Assembly (NCBI GenBank): GCA_947165255.1
Contig: CAMUZR010000017.1
Coordinates: 1-62,845 of the forward strand
Reading direction: 5' to 3'
DNA length: 62,845 nt
From: an uncultured Bacteroidales bacterium
Lineage (GTDB): Bacteria; Bacteroidota; Bacteroidia; Bacteroidales; P3
In this document: positions 25,022-34,125 of the stretch, in pieces
Layout: the number at the start of each line of letters is the position of its first letter
How positions within the stretch are numbered: position 1 is the first letter of the stretch
Made by a program: the position numbers and the translations under genes
The notes under the pieces: model-generated
Database searches by the model: none
Told to the model about the DNA's origin: nothing
The model's input: only the letters and a program-made list of their open reading frames with translations

Positions 25022-26074
25022 CTACCGCACCACCAGCTGGCGGGTGGCCACGCCCGAAGGGGTCTCCACGCGCACCATGTAAATGCCGGCCGCAAGCCCG
25101 TCGAGGTCCAGCGCCAGGGTGTCCGAGCCGCCCTGCTGCTGCAGCACCGCCTGACCCAGCGCATTCAGCACCCACACGCGCCCCATGGCCCCGTCGCACT
25201 GCACGAACACGCGCCCGTCGGCCGGATTGGGGAAGAGGCGCAGCCGGCTGCCCTCGCTCACCTCGCCCACGCCCAGCAGGTTCGACAGATAGTCGCTCTC
25301 CGACCCGTTGAGGACGGCGCGGTTGTTGATGTCGGAAGCATCGTAGTTATAAACCACCGCCACCAGGCGGCAATGGCTATACTGGCAGTCCTCGGGCAGG
25401 GTGTAGTCGACCGTGTAGGAGAACGTGCGCCCCTCTTCCTCCACCTCCAAGGGGTCGCCCCAAATGTCGGTCACCGAAGCGCGCACGGCGCTCATGTGGT
25501 AAATATTGCCGTTGGGGTTGTAGGCGTCGACCTGGTACATGAAGAAACTGTCCTCCACCACATAGACGCACATGCGTGTGTCGGGGCCGTAGCCCTCGTC
25601 GCCGAAACGGCCCGAAACCGAGCCCGAAAGGTGGCGCGTGGCGGGGTTGTACGACACGTCGGGGCGGTACACCTTGCAGGTGGTGGGCACCGACTTGGCC
25701 TGGCTCATGTAGAGACGGATTTCCGACACCTGGCCCACACCCATCACCGGGCCGGGGTTGGAGGTGTTGAAACGGGTGCGGTCGAACATCAGGGCGGGGG
25801 CGTAGGTGCTGCCGCCGAAGTAAGCCAGATAGGCCGTGGCCGTCTCATTGGTGAGGGCGTCGGTACCAAAGCCGGCGTGGTACTTAATCCAAATGAGGTT
25901 GCTCATGCCGTCCACCGCGCTGGCAATGCGGTCGTTGCCGGCCGGGCAGTACTGGCACTGCCCAGTGGTGAACTGCTCCAGCACCACGTTGCGGGTGAAA
26001 GTCTGCTTGACCTCCTGCGCCAGGGCGGCCAGCGAAAGGCTCAAAAAAGCCAAAGTCAAAAAAATTCTTTTCAT
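25022..26074 (-). CDS. Omp28-like thioredoxin-fold protein with T9SS sorting domain
   Basis: 350 residues from the ATG at 26074 (signal peptide MKRIFLTLAFLSLSLAALAQ); an upstream TTG at 26092 is less likely. The Omp28 family module begins TRNVVLEQFTTGQCQYCPAG, with a CxxC in thioredoxin-like position, then SNLIWIKYHAGFGTDALTN, and YAPALMFDR as the cis-Pro-type loop. The C-terminus is a type A T9SS domain (LRLFPNPADGRVFVQC, VLNALGQAVLQ, GIYMVRVETPSGVATRQLVV). A cell-surface, possibly redox-active protein. It heads the operon that ends with dsbD. Confidence 0.85.
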   Translation of the reverse strand: MKRIFLTLAFLSLSLAALAQEVKQTFTRNVVLEQFTTGQCQYCPAGNDRIASAVDGMSNLIWIKYHAGFGTDALTNETATAYLAYFGGSTYAPALMFDRTRFNTSNPGPVMGVGQVSEIRLYMSQAKSVPTTCKVYRPDVSYNPATRHLSGSVSGRFGDEGYGPDTRMCVYVVEDSFFMYQVDAYNPNGNIYHMSAVRASVTDIWGDPLEVEEEGRTFSYTVDYTLPEDCQYSHCRLVAVVYNYDASDINNRAVLNGSESDYLSNLLGVGEVSEGSRLRLFPNPADGRVFVQCDGAMGRVWVLNALGQAVLQQQGGSDTLALDLDGLAAGIYMVRVETPSGVATRQLVVR

Positions 26075-26122
26075 AGCAATTACGTTTAACAAACAAATCG
26101 ACGCCGGGCGTCATAACCGTTG

Positions 26123-26130
26123 CAAAAGTA
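26123..26130 (-). promoter_or_regulatory. -7 box of the Omp28-like operon
   Basis: TACTTTTG on the minus strand. The predicted start is near 26118, a 44-nt leader to the ATG at 26074. The -33 element is degenerate (GTTC at 26147-26144). Confidence 0.55.
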
Positions 26131-26297
26131 CGACAAAAAATCCGAACGGAACCCTTTTTAGCCAAAAAAAATGCGACATTCGGCATAACCACCTGACGCA
26201 CATACGATAACGCCGTTCCCTCGGCACAGAATACCCTCGCTCCCCACGCTGCCCAGAGCCTACCGACGGCCTCTAGTTCCTCTATGCCCCTAACAAA

Positions 26298-26317
26298 GAA
26301 CAATAGACGAACGATAG
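26298..26317. repeat. 11-bp-phased intergenic repeat, copy 2
   Basis: GAAC at 26298 and 26309 and ATAG at 26303 and 26314 repeat with exact 11-bp spacing (units GAACAATAGAC and GAACGATAGGG). Same motif style as 3416-3458 and 49040-49072. Confidence 0.55.
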
Positions 26318-26396
26318 GGCAACCATCAGAGAAAAAGAAAAAGCATGGCGAGGGAATTCGGATACGCATTCGCGAATGAAAGGACAACCGCCCAAA

Positions 26397-26543
26397 ACGG
26401 CCCGAAAGGCCGAAACCGCTATGGACCAAGGCAATGCCTTGGGTATAGGGCGTTGGAGTCCAACGGCCCGAAAGGCCGAAACCGCTGTGGACCAAGGCAA
26501 TGCCTTGGGTATATGGCGTTGGAGCAAAACGGCCTGTAAGGTC
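26397..26543. repeat. 66-bp tandem palindromic repeat, 2.2 copies
   Basis: Units start at 26397, 26463 and 26529 (partial), an exact 66-bp period. Each full unit has a GGCCCGAAAGGCC hairpin and the 17-nt palindrome CCAAGGCAATGCCTTGG. The two full copies differ at only a few positions. Because 66 is a multiple of three, spurious open frames of repeating peptides appear on both strands; these are not genes. Confidence 0.85.
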
Positions 26544-26769
26544 AAAAGAATCACGCTCCGAGCCTGACTGTGCGCTGACAGCAGAACCCCTGATGCCCAG
26601 GGCGATGCACTAGGCCATTCGCCTTTTGGCCGTCCGGGCCGCTGCCATCCGCAAACAGAGAGTCACCTACACACTATAAAAAAATTTGATAAAAGAACCA
26701 GGGCGAAAAACAGCCCGCCAGACCTTTGAAAACAATTTTGAGGGGAAAAAACGGAAAAAAAATCAAAAA

Positions 26770-26834
26770 ATGATGTAAGTAACAAATGATTATATATCAA
26801 CCATTTATCGAAATCACTTACAGATTTACATCAT
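26770..26834. repeat. AT-rich inverted repeat upstream of the T9SS thioredoxin gene
   Basis: ATGATGTAA (26770-26778) and TTACATCAT (26826-26834) are perfect inverted copies, with nested GTAAGT/ACTTAC (26775-26780 and 26816-26821). Further right, CCCTATA occurs three times between 26843 and 26910. The 26550-27050 stretch has no supported gene. It may be a regulatory or protein-binding region. Confidence 0.4.
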
Positions 26835-27053
26835 AAAAGTAAAACCCTATAAAAGGAAAAAAAAAGCCCTATAGAGAAATGCACACTATAGTACACTGCG
26901 CCCTATAGGACGCATATTACACTTTTGAAAAAGTTCGTATTACTGGTGTAAAGCTGTCAAAGCCGAAAGCTGCGGGGCAGGGGCGGGGACGAGAGGGGCA
27001 AAATTTTAAGAAAAAATATTTGTCGGAAAACCCCTACATTCAAAAAAAAGTCG

Positions 27054-27061
27054 TATTTTTG
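27054..27061 (+). promoter_or_regulatory. -7 box of the T9SS thioredoxin-PKD gene
   Basis: TATTTTTG, predicted start near 27066. A TTTG at 27019-27022 is too far (31 nt) to be the normal -33 partner. Confidence 0.5.
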
Positions 27062-27157
27062 CAACTTGAAATTTTGAAAAAAGCAAAAAATATCACTCTA
27101 ATTAATTAATAATCAAAGCCGAAGGGTCTAATGGCTAATAACGAGACAAAAAACCGG

Positions 27158-29488
27158 ATGAAAAAAATCTTATTAGTTGCTCTGAGCCTGCTGATGTTCT
27201 CAGCCGCCTACGCTCAGTTCTCAACCCAACCCGTGTGCCGTGAGGACGTTCGCGCCAAAGGCGTGAACACACTGCCCAACTGGACTCCCATCAGCACCAC
27301 CCACACCCTCACCGACATCAACGGCAACACCATCAGCCTGACCGACACTTTGGCAGCCGGCAAGGCCGTGGTCATCGACTACTCCGCCACTTGGTGCTCC
27401 TGGTGCTGGGTTATGCACACCAACGGCATCCTTGAAGCCATCAAGAATCAGCTGGGCAGCCAAGTGTGCGTCCTTTGGGTCGAGGCCGACTCCTCCACCG
27501 ACGCTAACGGCATCTACGGCAACGGCGGCAATACCCAGGGCGACTGGACCAACAGCGGCACTGTCCCCTACCCCATCGTTGACGACTACACCGCAAACGA
27601 CATTATCAACACCACCATCACCGGCTTCCCCACCGTGGTGTTCATCTCTCCCTCTGGCTACTGGTGCGATGTTTACGGCACCGACTGGGGCTTTGGCCCT
27701 TATGATGCCAACGAGGCCGTCAGCGCCATCAGCGCCCTGCTGACCTCCAGCCCTGCTGCCAACCAGGCTCCTATTGTTGAAATCGGCGGCTTCACCTCCG
27801 CTATTGTCAACAACCCCGCCACCTTCACGGCCAACATCGTGAGCGTCGACCCCGTTACTGACATCAGCTGGTCCGCCACCAACGGCACCCCCGCCACTGG
27901 CAGCGACAACAACTTCTCTACCACCTGGAGCGCCACCGGCACCGAGACCGTCACCCTCTCCGTCACTAACACCACCGGCACCACCACTGCCACCCTCAAC
28001 GTGAACGTGAACGAGTGGAACTGGGGCAACGAGATGAGCTATAGCCAGAACAACGCCTTCACGGGCAACGTGGGCACCGGCGCCGGCATGACCTGGGGCG
28101 TGAAATTCCCTGCCTCCTTCATGGCCAACCGCAACTATCTGGAGAACGTGAAATACTTCAGCGCCAACGCCGGTCACATCACCCTCAGCGTCTACCAGAC
28201 CAACCCCGACAATTTCCCCGCCGCCAGCGACCTGCTCTATCAGTACACCTATGCTGTCTCCGCTGTTGAAGACTACGTCACCTTCCCCATCTTCGACCGC
28301 GTCCAGCTGAACACCGCTAAGGATCTTTGGATTGTTATGGAATCCAACGATATCGGATACCCCGCTACCGGCGTTGACTTCTGCGGCGACCCCAACGGCA
28401 GCTATGCTTACTTCAACGGCACCTGGGAGCTCATCTACAACTTGGTGGCCGACCTCAACTACACCTGGATGATTAAGGCCACTACCAGCGAGACCGCTCC
28501 CGCTATGAACGTCATTGTCAACGGCCCCACCAGCGGTATAACTGGCCAGACCCTCACCTACACCGTTACCGGTCCTTCCGCTGCCTCCTATGCTTGGACC
28601 TTTGACGGCGGCACTCCTGCCACCGCCACCGGCACCTCTGTCAACGTTTCCTTCGCCACTGCCGGCAGCCACAACATCACCGTCACCGCTACCCTCGACG
28701 GCGAGACTGGTTCTGCCAGCACCAATGTCAACATTATTGAATGCTCGCTCCAGACCCTGCCTTTCCGCTGCGGTTTCGAGTCTAACGAAAACACCGAATG
28801 CTGGACCTTCTTCGACGCTGACGGCGACGGCTACGGCTGGGACCTCAATTATTGGAATGGTTCCAACTATCACCACAATGGCACCGGTGTCGCTGGTTCG
28901 GCTTCCTTCATTAACCAGGTGGGTGTCCTGACTCCCGACAACTGGATGATCACTCCCCAGATTCAGGTTCCTGCCGAAGGCGCTACCCTGAACTGGTATG
29001 TGGGTGGTGTTGACGCCAGCTACTTCAGCGAGCACTACACCGTCCTCGTTTCCACCACTGGCACCAACACTACCGACTTCACCAACATGGTCTTCGATGG
29101 TAACGTTGCCAACGTGAACTTCACCCTCAAGAGCCTTGACATCTCTGCCTTCGCCGGCCAGAACATCTACATTGCTTTCCGTCACTGCAACAGCACCGAT
29201 GTCTACTGGATGCTGGTTGACGACATCGAGGTTATCCCTGGCCAGCACGCTGGCATCAGCAATGCTACCGACGCTACTGTCCAGCTCTATCCTAACCCCA
29301 CTTCGAATGTGCTTAACATCAACGCCGAGGGCGTACAGGAAGTGAGCGTTATCGACATCAACGGCCGCACCGTCATGACCGAGAAGAATGTCAACACCGT
29401 CAACCTGAGCGACCTTGCCAACGGTGTTTACTATGTCCGCGTCATCACTAACAACGGCGTTGCCACTGAGAAGATTGTGAAGAAATAA
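27158..29488 (+). CDS. T9SS surface protein: thioredoxin-like, PKD and cleaved-adhesin-like domains
   Basis: 776 residues from the ATG at 27158, which begins a standard signal peptide (MKKILLVALSLLMFSAAYAQ); an ATG at 27131 adds nine polar residues and is possible. Order: thioredoxin-like domain with VIDYSATWCSWCWVMHTNG (CxxC); PKD/Ig-like domain (about 205-290); a beta domain; a second PKD (VTGPSAASYAWTFDGGTPA); a cleaved-adhesin/MAM-like module (FRCGFESNENTECWTFFDAD ... LTPDNWMITPQI); and a T9SS type A domain (VQLYPNPTSNVLNINAEG to TEKIVKK). Codon use is strongly biased to C-ending and GCT/GTT codons compared with neighbours, suggesting high expression. Probable surface adhesin or redox protein; ligand unknown. 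Confidence 0.85.
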   Translation: MKKILLVALSLLMFSAAYAQFSTQPVCREDVRAKGVNTLPNWTPISTTHTLTDINGNTISLTDTLAAGKAVVIDYSATWCSWCWVMHTNGILEAIKNQLGSQVCVLWVEADSSTDANGIYGNGGNTQGDWTNSGTVPYPIVDDYTANDIINTTITGFPTVVFISPSGYWCDVYGTDWGFGPYDANEAVSAISALLTSSPAANQAPIVEIGGFTSAIVNNPATFTANIVSVDPVTDISWSATNGTPATGSDNNFSTTWSATGTETVTLSVTNTTGTTTATLNVNVNEWNWGNEMSYSQNNAFTGNVGTGAGMTWGVKFPASFMANRNYLENVKYFSANAGHITLSVYQTNPDNFPAASDLLYQYTYAVSAVEDYVTFPIFDRVQLNTAKDLWIVMESNDIGYPATGVDFCGDPNGSYAYFNGTWELIYNLVADLNYTWMIKATTSETAPAMNVIVNGPTSGITGQTLTYTVTGPSAASYAWTFDGGTPATATGTSVNVSFATAGSHNITVTATLDGETGSASTNVNIIECSLQTLPFRCGFESNENTECWTFFDADGDGYGWDLNYWNGSNYHHNGTGVAGSASFINQVGVLTPDNWMITPQIQVPAEGATLNWYVGGVDASYFSEHYTVLVSTTGTNTTDFTNMVFDGNVANVNFTLKSLDISAFAGQNIYIAFRHCNSTDVYWMLVDDIEVIPGQHAGISNATDATVQLYPNPTSNVLNINAEGVQEVSVIDINGRTVMTEKNVNTVNLSDLANGVYYVRVITNNGVATEKIVKK

Positions 29489-29517
29489 TTTGTTTTCACT
29501 TTTCATCTTTTATACTT

Positions 29518-29545
29518 GCCCGCTCGACCTGAGCGGGCTTTTTTT
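29518..29545 (+). terminator. Strong intrinsic terminator
   Basis: GCCCGCTC (29518-29525) pairs perfectly with GAGCGGGC (29531-29538) over a 5-nt loop, followed by seven T. It closes the T9SS thioredoxin-PKD gene. Confidence 0.92.
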
Positions 29546-29619
29546 ATTGGCGCCTTTTGTCTGGCACAATAATTCTTCGGCCAGTCCGTTATAAACCTAA
29601 ATAGCAACCGATATTATAA

Positions 29620-31758
29620 ATGAACTACGCAGCTACCATTGCAGAGCAGCTCAACCTGGGCAACCGCCAGGTTGAGAAAACGATAGAACTTCTGGAGCAG
29701 GGGGCGACGGTGCCTTTTATCGCCCGCTACCGCAAGGAGGCCACGGGCAGCCTCGACGAGGTGCAGATTACTGCCATACGCGACCTCCTCCTGCGGCTGA
29801 AAGAACTGGACAAACGACGCGAGGCGGTTCTGGCCTCTATTGGCGAGCAGGGCAAACTGACCCCGGAGCTGGAGAAGCAGATCCTGGCCGCCACCACTAT
29901 GACCGAGCTGGAGGACCTCTACCTGCCCTTCAAGCCCAAACGCCGCACCCGCGCCACGATGGCAGTGGAACGCGGCCTGGAGCCCTTGGCAAACGAAATA
30001 CAGAAGCAGTACTCCTGCCGCCTGGAGCAGTTGGCAGCAGAATATGTCAACCCCGAGAAAGGGGTGGGCAGCGTCGACGAGGCCTTGGCAGGCGCCCGCG
30101 ACATCATTGCCGAGCGCGTGAGCGAGAACGCCCAGGCCCGCAATCGGGTGCGCAACCTCTTCCGCCGCAACGCCATGCTGACTTCTAAGGTGGTGAAAAA
30201 TAAGGAGGAGGAGGGCGGCAAGTTCGAATCGTGGTTCGACTGGAAGGAGAACGCCATGCGCGCCCCGTCGCACCGCATCCTGGCCCTTTTCCGCGGCGAG
30301 GAGGAGGGTGTGCTGCGGGTGCACGTACTGCCCGAGGAAGACGAGCCCGCCTTCGAGGCCCTGGAACGGCAGTTTGTGAGCGGCCGCTACGAGTCGTCGG
30401 AGCAGGTGCGCCAGGCCGTGCACGACGGCTACAAACGCCTGCTGGCCCCCTCGATAGAGACGGAGTTTTATAACCTGCTGAAGGAGAAGGCCGACAAGGA
30501 GGCCATACGCGTCTTTGCCGAGAACCTGCGCCAGCTGCTGCTGGCCCCACCACTGGGCCAGAAACGCATACTGGCTATCGACCCTGGCTTCCGCACGGGC
30601 TGCAAGACCGTCTGCCTCGACGCCCAAGGGCAGTTGCTGCACAACGAGACCATCTATCCCTTCACCTCGGTGCGCGAGGAGCGCGCCGCCATTGCCAAAC
30701 TGGAGGCCCTGGTGGAGGCATTCCATATCGAGGCCATTGCCATTGGCAACGGCACCGCCGGCCGCGAGACGGAGGAGGTGGTCAAACGATGCCATTTTAA
30801 GGGCAAGCTGATTGCCGTGATGGTGAGCGAGAACGGAGCCTCGGTGTACAGCGCCTCCGACGTGGCACGGCGCGAATTTCCCGACTACGACGTGACGGTG
30901 CGCGGCGCCGTCAGCATCGGCCGCCGCCTGATGGACCCGCTGAGCGAGCTGGTGAAGATTGACCCTAAGAGCATTGGCGTGGGGCAGTACCAGCACGACG
31001 TGAACCAGAAGATGCTGCAGGAGAGCCTGCAGGACGTGGTGGTGAGCTGCGTGAACAGCGTGGGCGTGGAGCTGAACACCGCCAGCCGCGAGCTGCTGAG
31101 CTATGTGAGCGGCATCGGCCCCGCCCTGGCCGATAAGATTGTGGCCTACCGCAATCAGGAGGGTCCTTTCGAGTCGCGCAGCGAGCTGAAGAAGGTGGAA
31201 CGCCTGGGCGAGAAGGCCTTTGAACAGTGCGCCGGTTTCCTTCGTGTGCGCGAAAGCGAGAACCCTCTGGATCGCAGCGCCGTGCATCCCGAACGCTATG
31301 CCCTGGTGGAACGGATGGCACAGGACGCCGGAGCCACCGTGGAGCAGTTGATGGCGGACAAGGCGCTGCGCCAGAAGATTGACATTAAGAAGTATGTCAC
31401 CCCCGACTGCGGCCTGCCTACCCTACAGGACATTATGAAGGAGCTGGACAAGCCCGGACTAGACCCCCGCGCCCGGTTTGAGGTGTTTGAGTTCGACAAG
31501 AACGTTACCCGTATCGAGGACCTGCAGGTGGGCATGGTGCTGCCCGGCATTGTCACGAATATTACCGCCTTCGGGGCTTTCGTGGACGTGGGAGTGCACC
31601 AGGACGGCCTGGTGCATATAAGCCAGCTGGCCAACCGCCGCGTGGCCGACCCCAACGAGGTGGTGCACCTACACCAACACGTGAAGGTGAAGGTGATAGA
31701 AGTGGATTTGAGGAGGCACAGGATTTCGCTCTCGATGAGAGGGGTTGAGCGGGAATAG
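29620..31758 (+). CDS. tex: Tex-family RNA-binding transcription accessory protein
   Basis: 712 residues, near the usual Tex length. Order: helical N-domain (TVPFIARYRKEATGSLDEVQ), central helices, YqgF/RNase-H-like domain (ILAIDPGFRTGCKTVCLD), helix-hairpin-helix region (YVSGIGPALADKIVAYRNQEG), and a C-terminal S1 RNA-binding domain (LPGIVTNITAFGAFVDVGV, then DGLVHISQLANR). Tex binds nucleic acid and affects transcription and stress tolerance in other bacteria. Cytoplasmic. Single gene after a strong terminator. Confidence 0.96.
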   Translation: MNYAATIAEQLNLGNRQVEKTIELLEQGATVPFIARYRKEATGSLDEVQITAIRDLLLRLKELDKRREAVLASIGEQGKLTPELEKQILAATTMTELEDLYLPFKPKRRTRATMAVERGLEPLANEIQKQYSCRLEQLAAEYVNPEKGVGSVDEALAGARDIIAERVSENAQARNRVRNLFRRNAMLTSKVVKNKEEEGGKFESWFDWKENAMRAPSHRILALFRGEEEGVLRVHVLPEEDEPAFEALERQFVSGRYESSEQVRQAVHDGYKRLLAPSIETEFYNLLKEKADKEAIRVFAENLRQLLLAPPLGQKRILAIDPGFRTGCKTVCLDAQGQLLHNETIYPFTSVREERAAIAKLEALVEAFHIEAIAIGNGTAGRETEEVVKRCHFKGKLIAVMVSENGASVYSASDVARREFPDYDVTVRGAVSIGRRLMDPLSELVKIDPKSIGVGQYQHDVNQKMLQESLQDVVVSCVNSVGVELNTASRELLSYVSGIGPALADKIVAYRNQEGPFESRSELKKVERLGEKAFEQCAGFLRVRESENPLDRSAVHPERYALVERMAQDAGATVEQLMADKALRQKIDIKKYVTPDCGLPTLQDIMKELDKPGLDPRARFEVFEFDKNVTRIEDLQVGMVLPGIVTNITAFGAFVDVGVHQDGLVHISQLANRRVADPNEVVHLHQHVKVKVIEVDLRRHRISLSMRGVERE

Positions 31759-31892
31759 CGACGAGAGACACGTTAACTTTATAAAAGGGGACGGCTAACG
31801 CGGTTGGGGATTATAGATTTGATAAAGGATTAAGGGAGAAATGGTGTCAAAAGTGGAAGAAACAATTAGATTTGGTGTAATTATAACGCATA

Positions 31893-33944
31893 TTATCTGC
31901 TGAAGATGTCGCTTTGTTTCAGTAGCCTTATGGTGTGGGTCTTGCCTGTGGCGGTGGTAAGGGTGAGGAGGTAGGTGGCTTGGGGGCGGTTGGTGAGGTC
32001 GAGGGTGTATTTGCCGTTGCCTGCGGGGGTGAGGCGGACTTCCTCGCGGCGGCCTTGCATGTCGGTGAGCCACGCTTTCGCGACTCCATTTTCAACTTTC
32101 AACTCTCCACTTTCAACTTGAATATTGACTCTCTGGCGGAAGGGGTTTGGGTATGCCACGAAGGCGTTGCCGTCCTCTACCACCTTGATGCGCACGTCGC
32201 CCGTGTCTTGAGGACCCGTGTGGACATAAGGGGTCATAAAAGAGGTGTCAACATACTTGAAGATGTAGGCCATGGTATTGCCAGAAGGATTTAGAGTAGT
32301 ATCAGCCACAGTCATACTGAATCTTGAGTAGCCACAAATATATAAAACACTGTCATGCAGGGCAAGTGCTGTACCTGGCTCGCTTTGTCTTGATATAGAG
32401 TTGAAATCCACGTACTGGATAGGATTGCCAGCATAGTCCCAGATGAACAACCCTTTCCCCCATTTGTATTGTTCAATATTGATTTCATTGTTCTGCCACT
32501 GAATGTTATTCTGAAAAGTTGGCAGTGCAAATACGCGGTTGTTTTTACACACGACATCGGTATTGTGAATTGTTCCGTAAAAATTTGAGTATTTGTTGGT
32601 AGGAACAATGCCATGAGAGAGGTAGCGACCCGTGTTTTTGTCGAACCGTAAGAATAGTGCGTTATTATTAGCATCCAGTTGAACCCCGTCAACATACATC
32701 GAATCCGTAGGTACATCATTAGCGACAGTGGCAATAACAAATACGGAGTTTGAATCCTCATCAATAGCCATCTCATGGAAATAATAGTTGTAATAGCCAT
32801 TGTTTGAGGTGTTTTGATAGTCAATCTGCCGAATGTATTGCGGCTCTAAATGGCTGTTATACTTTATTATAAACCCCATGGTGGCTTCCTTACCCTCAAA
32901 TGCCATGTCCGACGCGCCATTGAGTGAAACCCTGCCACTACCCCTACTGAGGATGTTTTCAACCGCACTGCAGAGATATATGTTATTCTCGGAATCAATC
33001 AACAGTCTTCCTACAGTTGCAGCCTTGTCCCAAAATGATGTATCGGCGAAAACATACTGATATTTGATCAAGTTGTCAAAATGTGGGGAGAATTTCAATA
33101 TCCGATAATTCGACACTGAAGGTCGATTCTCTGGATAAAACGTGAAACGGGAATGCCCGTCCACAATGATTAGCACGCCAGACAACTTTCCGTTCTCAAT
33201 AGAGTACCAACCGTCAAGGAGTGCGATATTATCTATCGGAACCTGTCCAATATAAATATTCCCATCACTGTCAACACAAAAAGGTCCTCTATGAAAAGGT
33301 TGGTTATCAATACGCCTAGTCGATTCTGGATTTATTCCTCCCGACCTATCCATTGTTATCACTGCTCCATTACTATCAATATATGCTCTTTGCAAAAAAT
33401 GGTGTTCCAAGAAATTGCCATCCAAATCCATGATAGAGAATGCCGTTGCCACACCACTACCCAAACTATCTGCTGCTATCATAAATGACGTATCGTCACT
33501 AGTTATAAGCGTATCATAGAAATAAAGGTACGCATCATTGCCCGTCGGAATAATATCGACAAGAGACTCTACATATAATGCCGTATCACCAACAAGATGT
33601 ATTTCATCAATAGTGCAAGGAAAACCATGATTTGCATGAAGAACCTTCTTCCAGAGAATCTGACCTTGGGGAGAAAACTTGACAATGGCGGCATTAAGAG
33701 TAGTGTTACATTGGTTTCCATGAGGAGTAATTGGCAACAGGTCTTGACCGTCGATTGTAGCACCCTTGGCGAACTGCCCTGCGACATAAAGGTTGCCATG
33801 GGAGTCGGTCACAGAACCGACGATGTAGTCAAATGTATACCCTGAAGGTTCATTCCCAGAGTAGGACTTCACCCAGTCGAAGTGCTGGGCGAAGAGGGAG
33901 AGAGATGCAGCGAGGGGAAATAAGAGGGAAATAAATTTTTTCAT
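31893..33944 (-). CDS. Large secreted protein with T9SS sorting domain and heptamer repeat
   Basis: 683 residues from the ATG at 33944 (signal peptide MKKFISLLFPLAASLSLFAQ); the frame is open to 33989 but that extension lacks a signal. Repeated strands such as GSVTDSHGNLYVAGQF, FCVDSDGNIYIGQVP and RLLIDSENNIYLCSAV are SBBP/propeller-like blades. The C-terminus is a T9SS type A domain (FVAYPNPFRQRVNIQ, AWLTDMQGRREEVRL, YLLTLTTATGKTHTIRLLKQ) with a short tail QSDIFSR after the usual end. A GTTGAAA-type heptamer repeat (32090-32117) codes for the VESGELKVEN segment inside this domain. Convergent with tex across 134 bp with no clear hairpin. Confidence 0.75.
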   Translation of the reverse strand: MKKFISLLFPLAASLSLFAQHFDWVKSYSGNEPSGYTFDYIVGSVTDSHGNLYVAGQFAKGATIDGQDLLPITPHGNQCNTTLNAAIVKFSPQGQILWKKVLHANHGFPCTIDEIHLVGDTALYVESLVDIIPTGNDAYLYFYDTLITSDDTSFMIAADSLGSGVATAFSIMDLDGNFLEHHFLQRAYIDSNGAVITMDRSGGINPESTRRIDNQPFHRGPFCVDSDGNIYIGQVPIDNIALLDGWYSIENGKLSGVLIIVDGHSRFTFYPENRPSVSNYRILKFSPHFDNLIKYQYVFADTSFWDKAATVGRLLIDSENNIYLCSAVENILSRGSGRVSLNGASDMAFEGKEATMGFIIKYNSHLEPQYIRQIDYQNTSNNGYYNYYFHEMAIDEDSNSVFVIATVANDVPTDSMYVDGVQLDANNNALFLRFDKNTGRYLSHGIVPTNKYSNFYGTIHNTDVVCKNNRVFALPTFQNNIQWQNNEINIEQYKWGKGLFIWDYAGNPIQYVDFNSISRQSEPGTALALHDSVLYICGYSRFSMTVADTTLNPSGNTMAYIFKYVDTSFMTPYVHTGPQDTGDVRIKVVEDGNAFVAYPNPFRQRVNIQVESGELKVENGVAKAWLTDMQGRREEVRLTPAGNGKYTLDLTNRPQATYLLTLTTATGKTHTIRLLKQSDIFSR
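32090..32117. repeat. Heptanucleotide repeat inside a T9SS gene
   Basis: Four 7-bp units, TTTCAAC TTTCAAC, then TCTCCAC, then TTTCAAC, contiguous over 28 bp. They lie in the coding strand complement of the T9SS sorting domain. As 7 is not a multiple of 3, loss or gain of one unit shifts the frame. Confidence 0.75.
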
Positions 33945-34125
33945 AGGTATTTTGAAAAATGAAAAGGCGGATATTACTTCTTTTTTCATAGTTTTAGGTT
34001 TTTGTTTGTTGGTATGTATCTATTTTGTATTTTCATTATTTTGAGCCGTCACCGCCGAGGGATGGAAGAAGGGTCGAAGGGGGAGGCTTTCGTTGTAATT
34101 GTTTCCATCTATTCTGTCCCGTCGG

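Noticed and set aside
24955..25164. N-terminal extension of the 'asparagine synthetase B'-type protein
   Set aside because: Arg/Trp-rich translation overlapping the end of the Omp28-like gene; signal peptide begins at 24954.
26282..26567. Several open frames on both strands over the 66-bp repeat
   Set aside because: They arise because the repeat length is a multiple of three; the peptides simply repeat with the DNA.
27221..29506. 761-codon minus-strand open frame opposite the T9SS thioredoxin gene
   Set aside because: Val/Gly/Asp-rich shadow produced by the strong codon bias of the real plus-strand gene, which has signal peptide, domains and terminator.
29614..31287. 557-codon minus-strand open frame opposite tex
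   Set aside because: His/Ala/Leu-rich shadow; tex is unmistakable on the plus strand.
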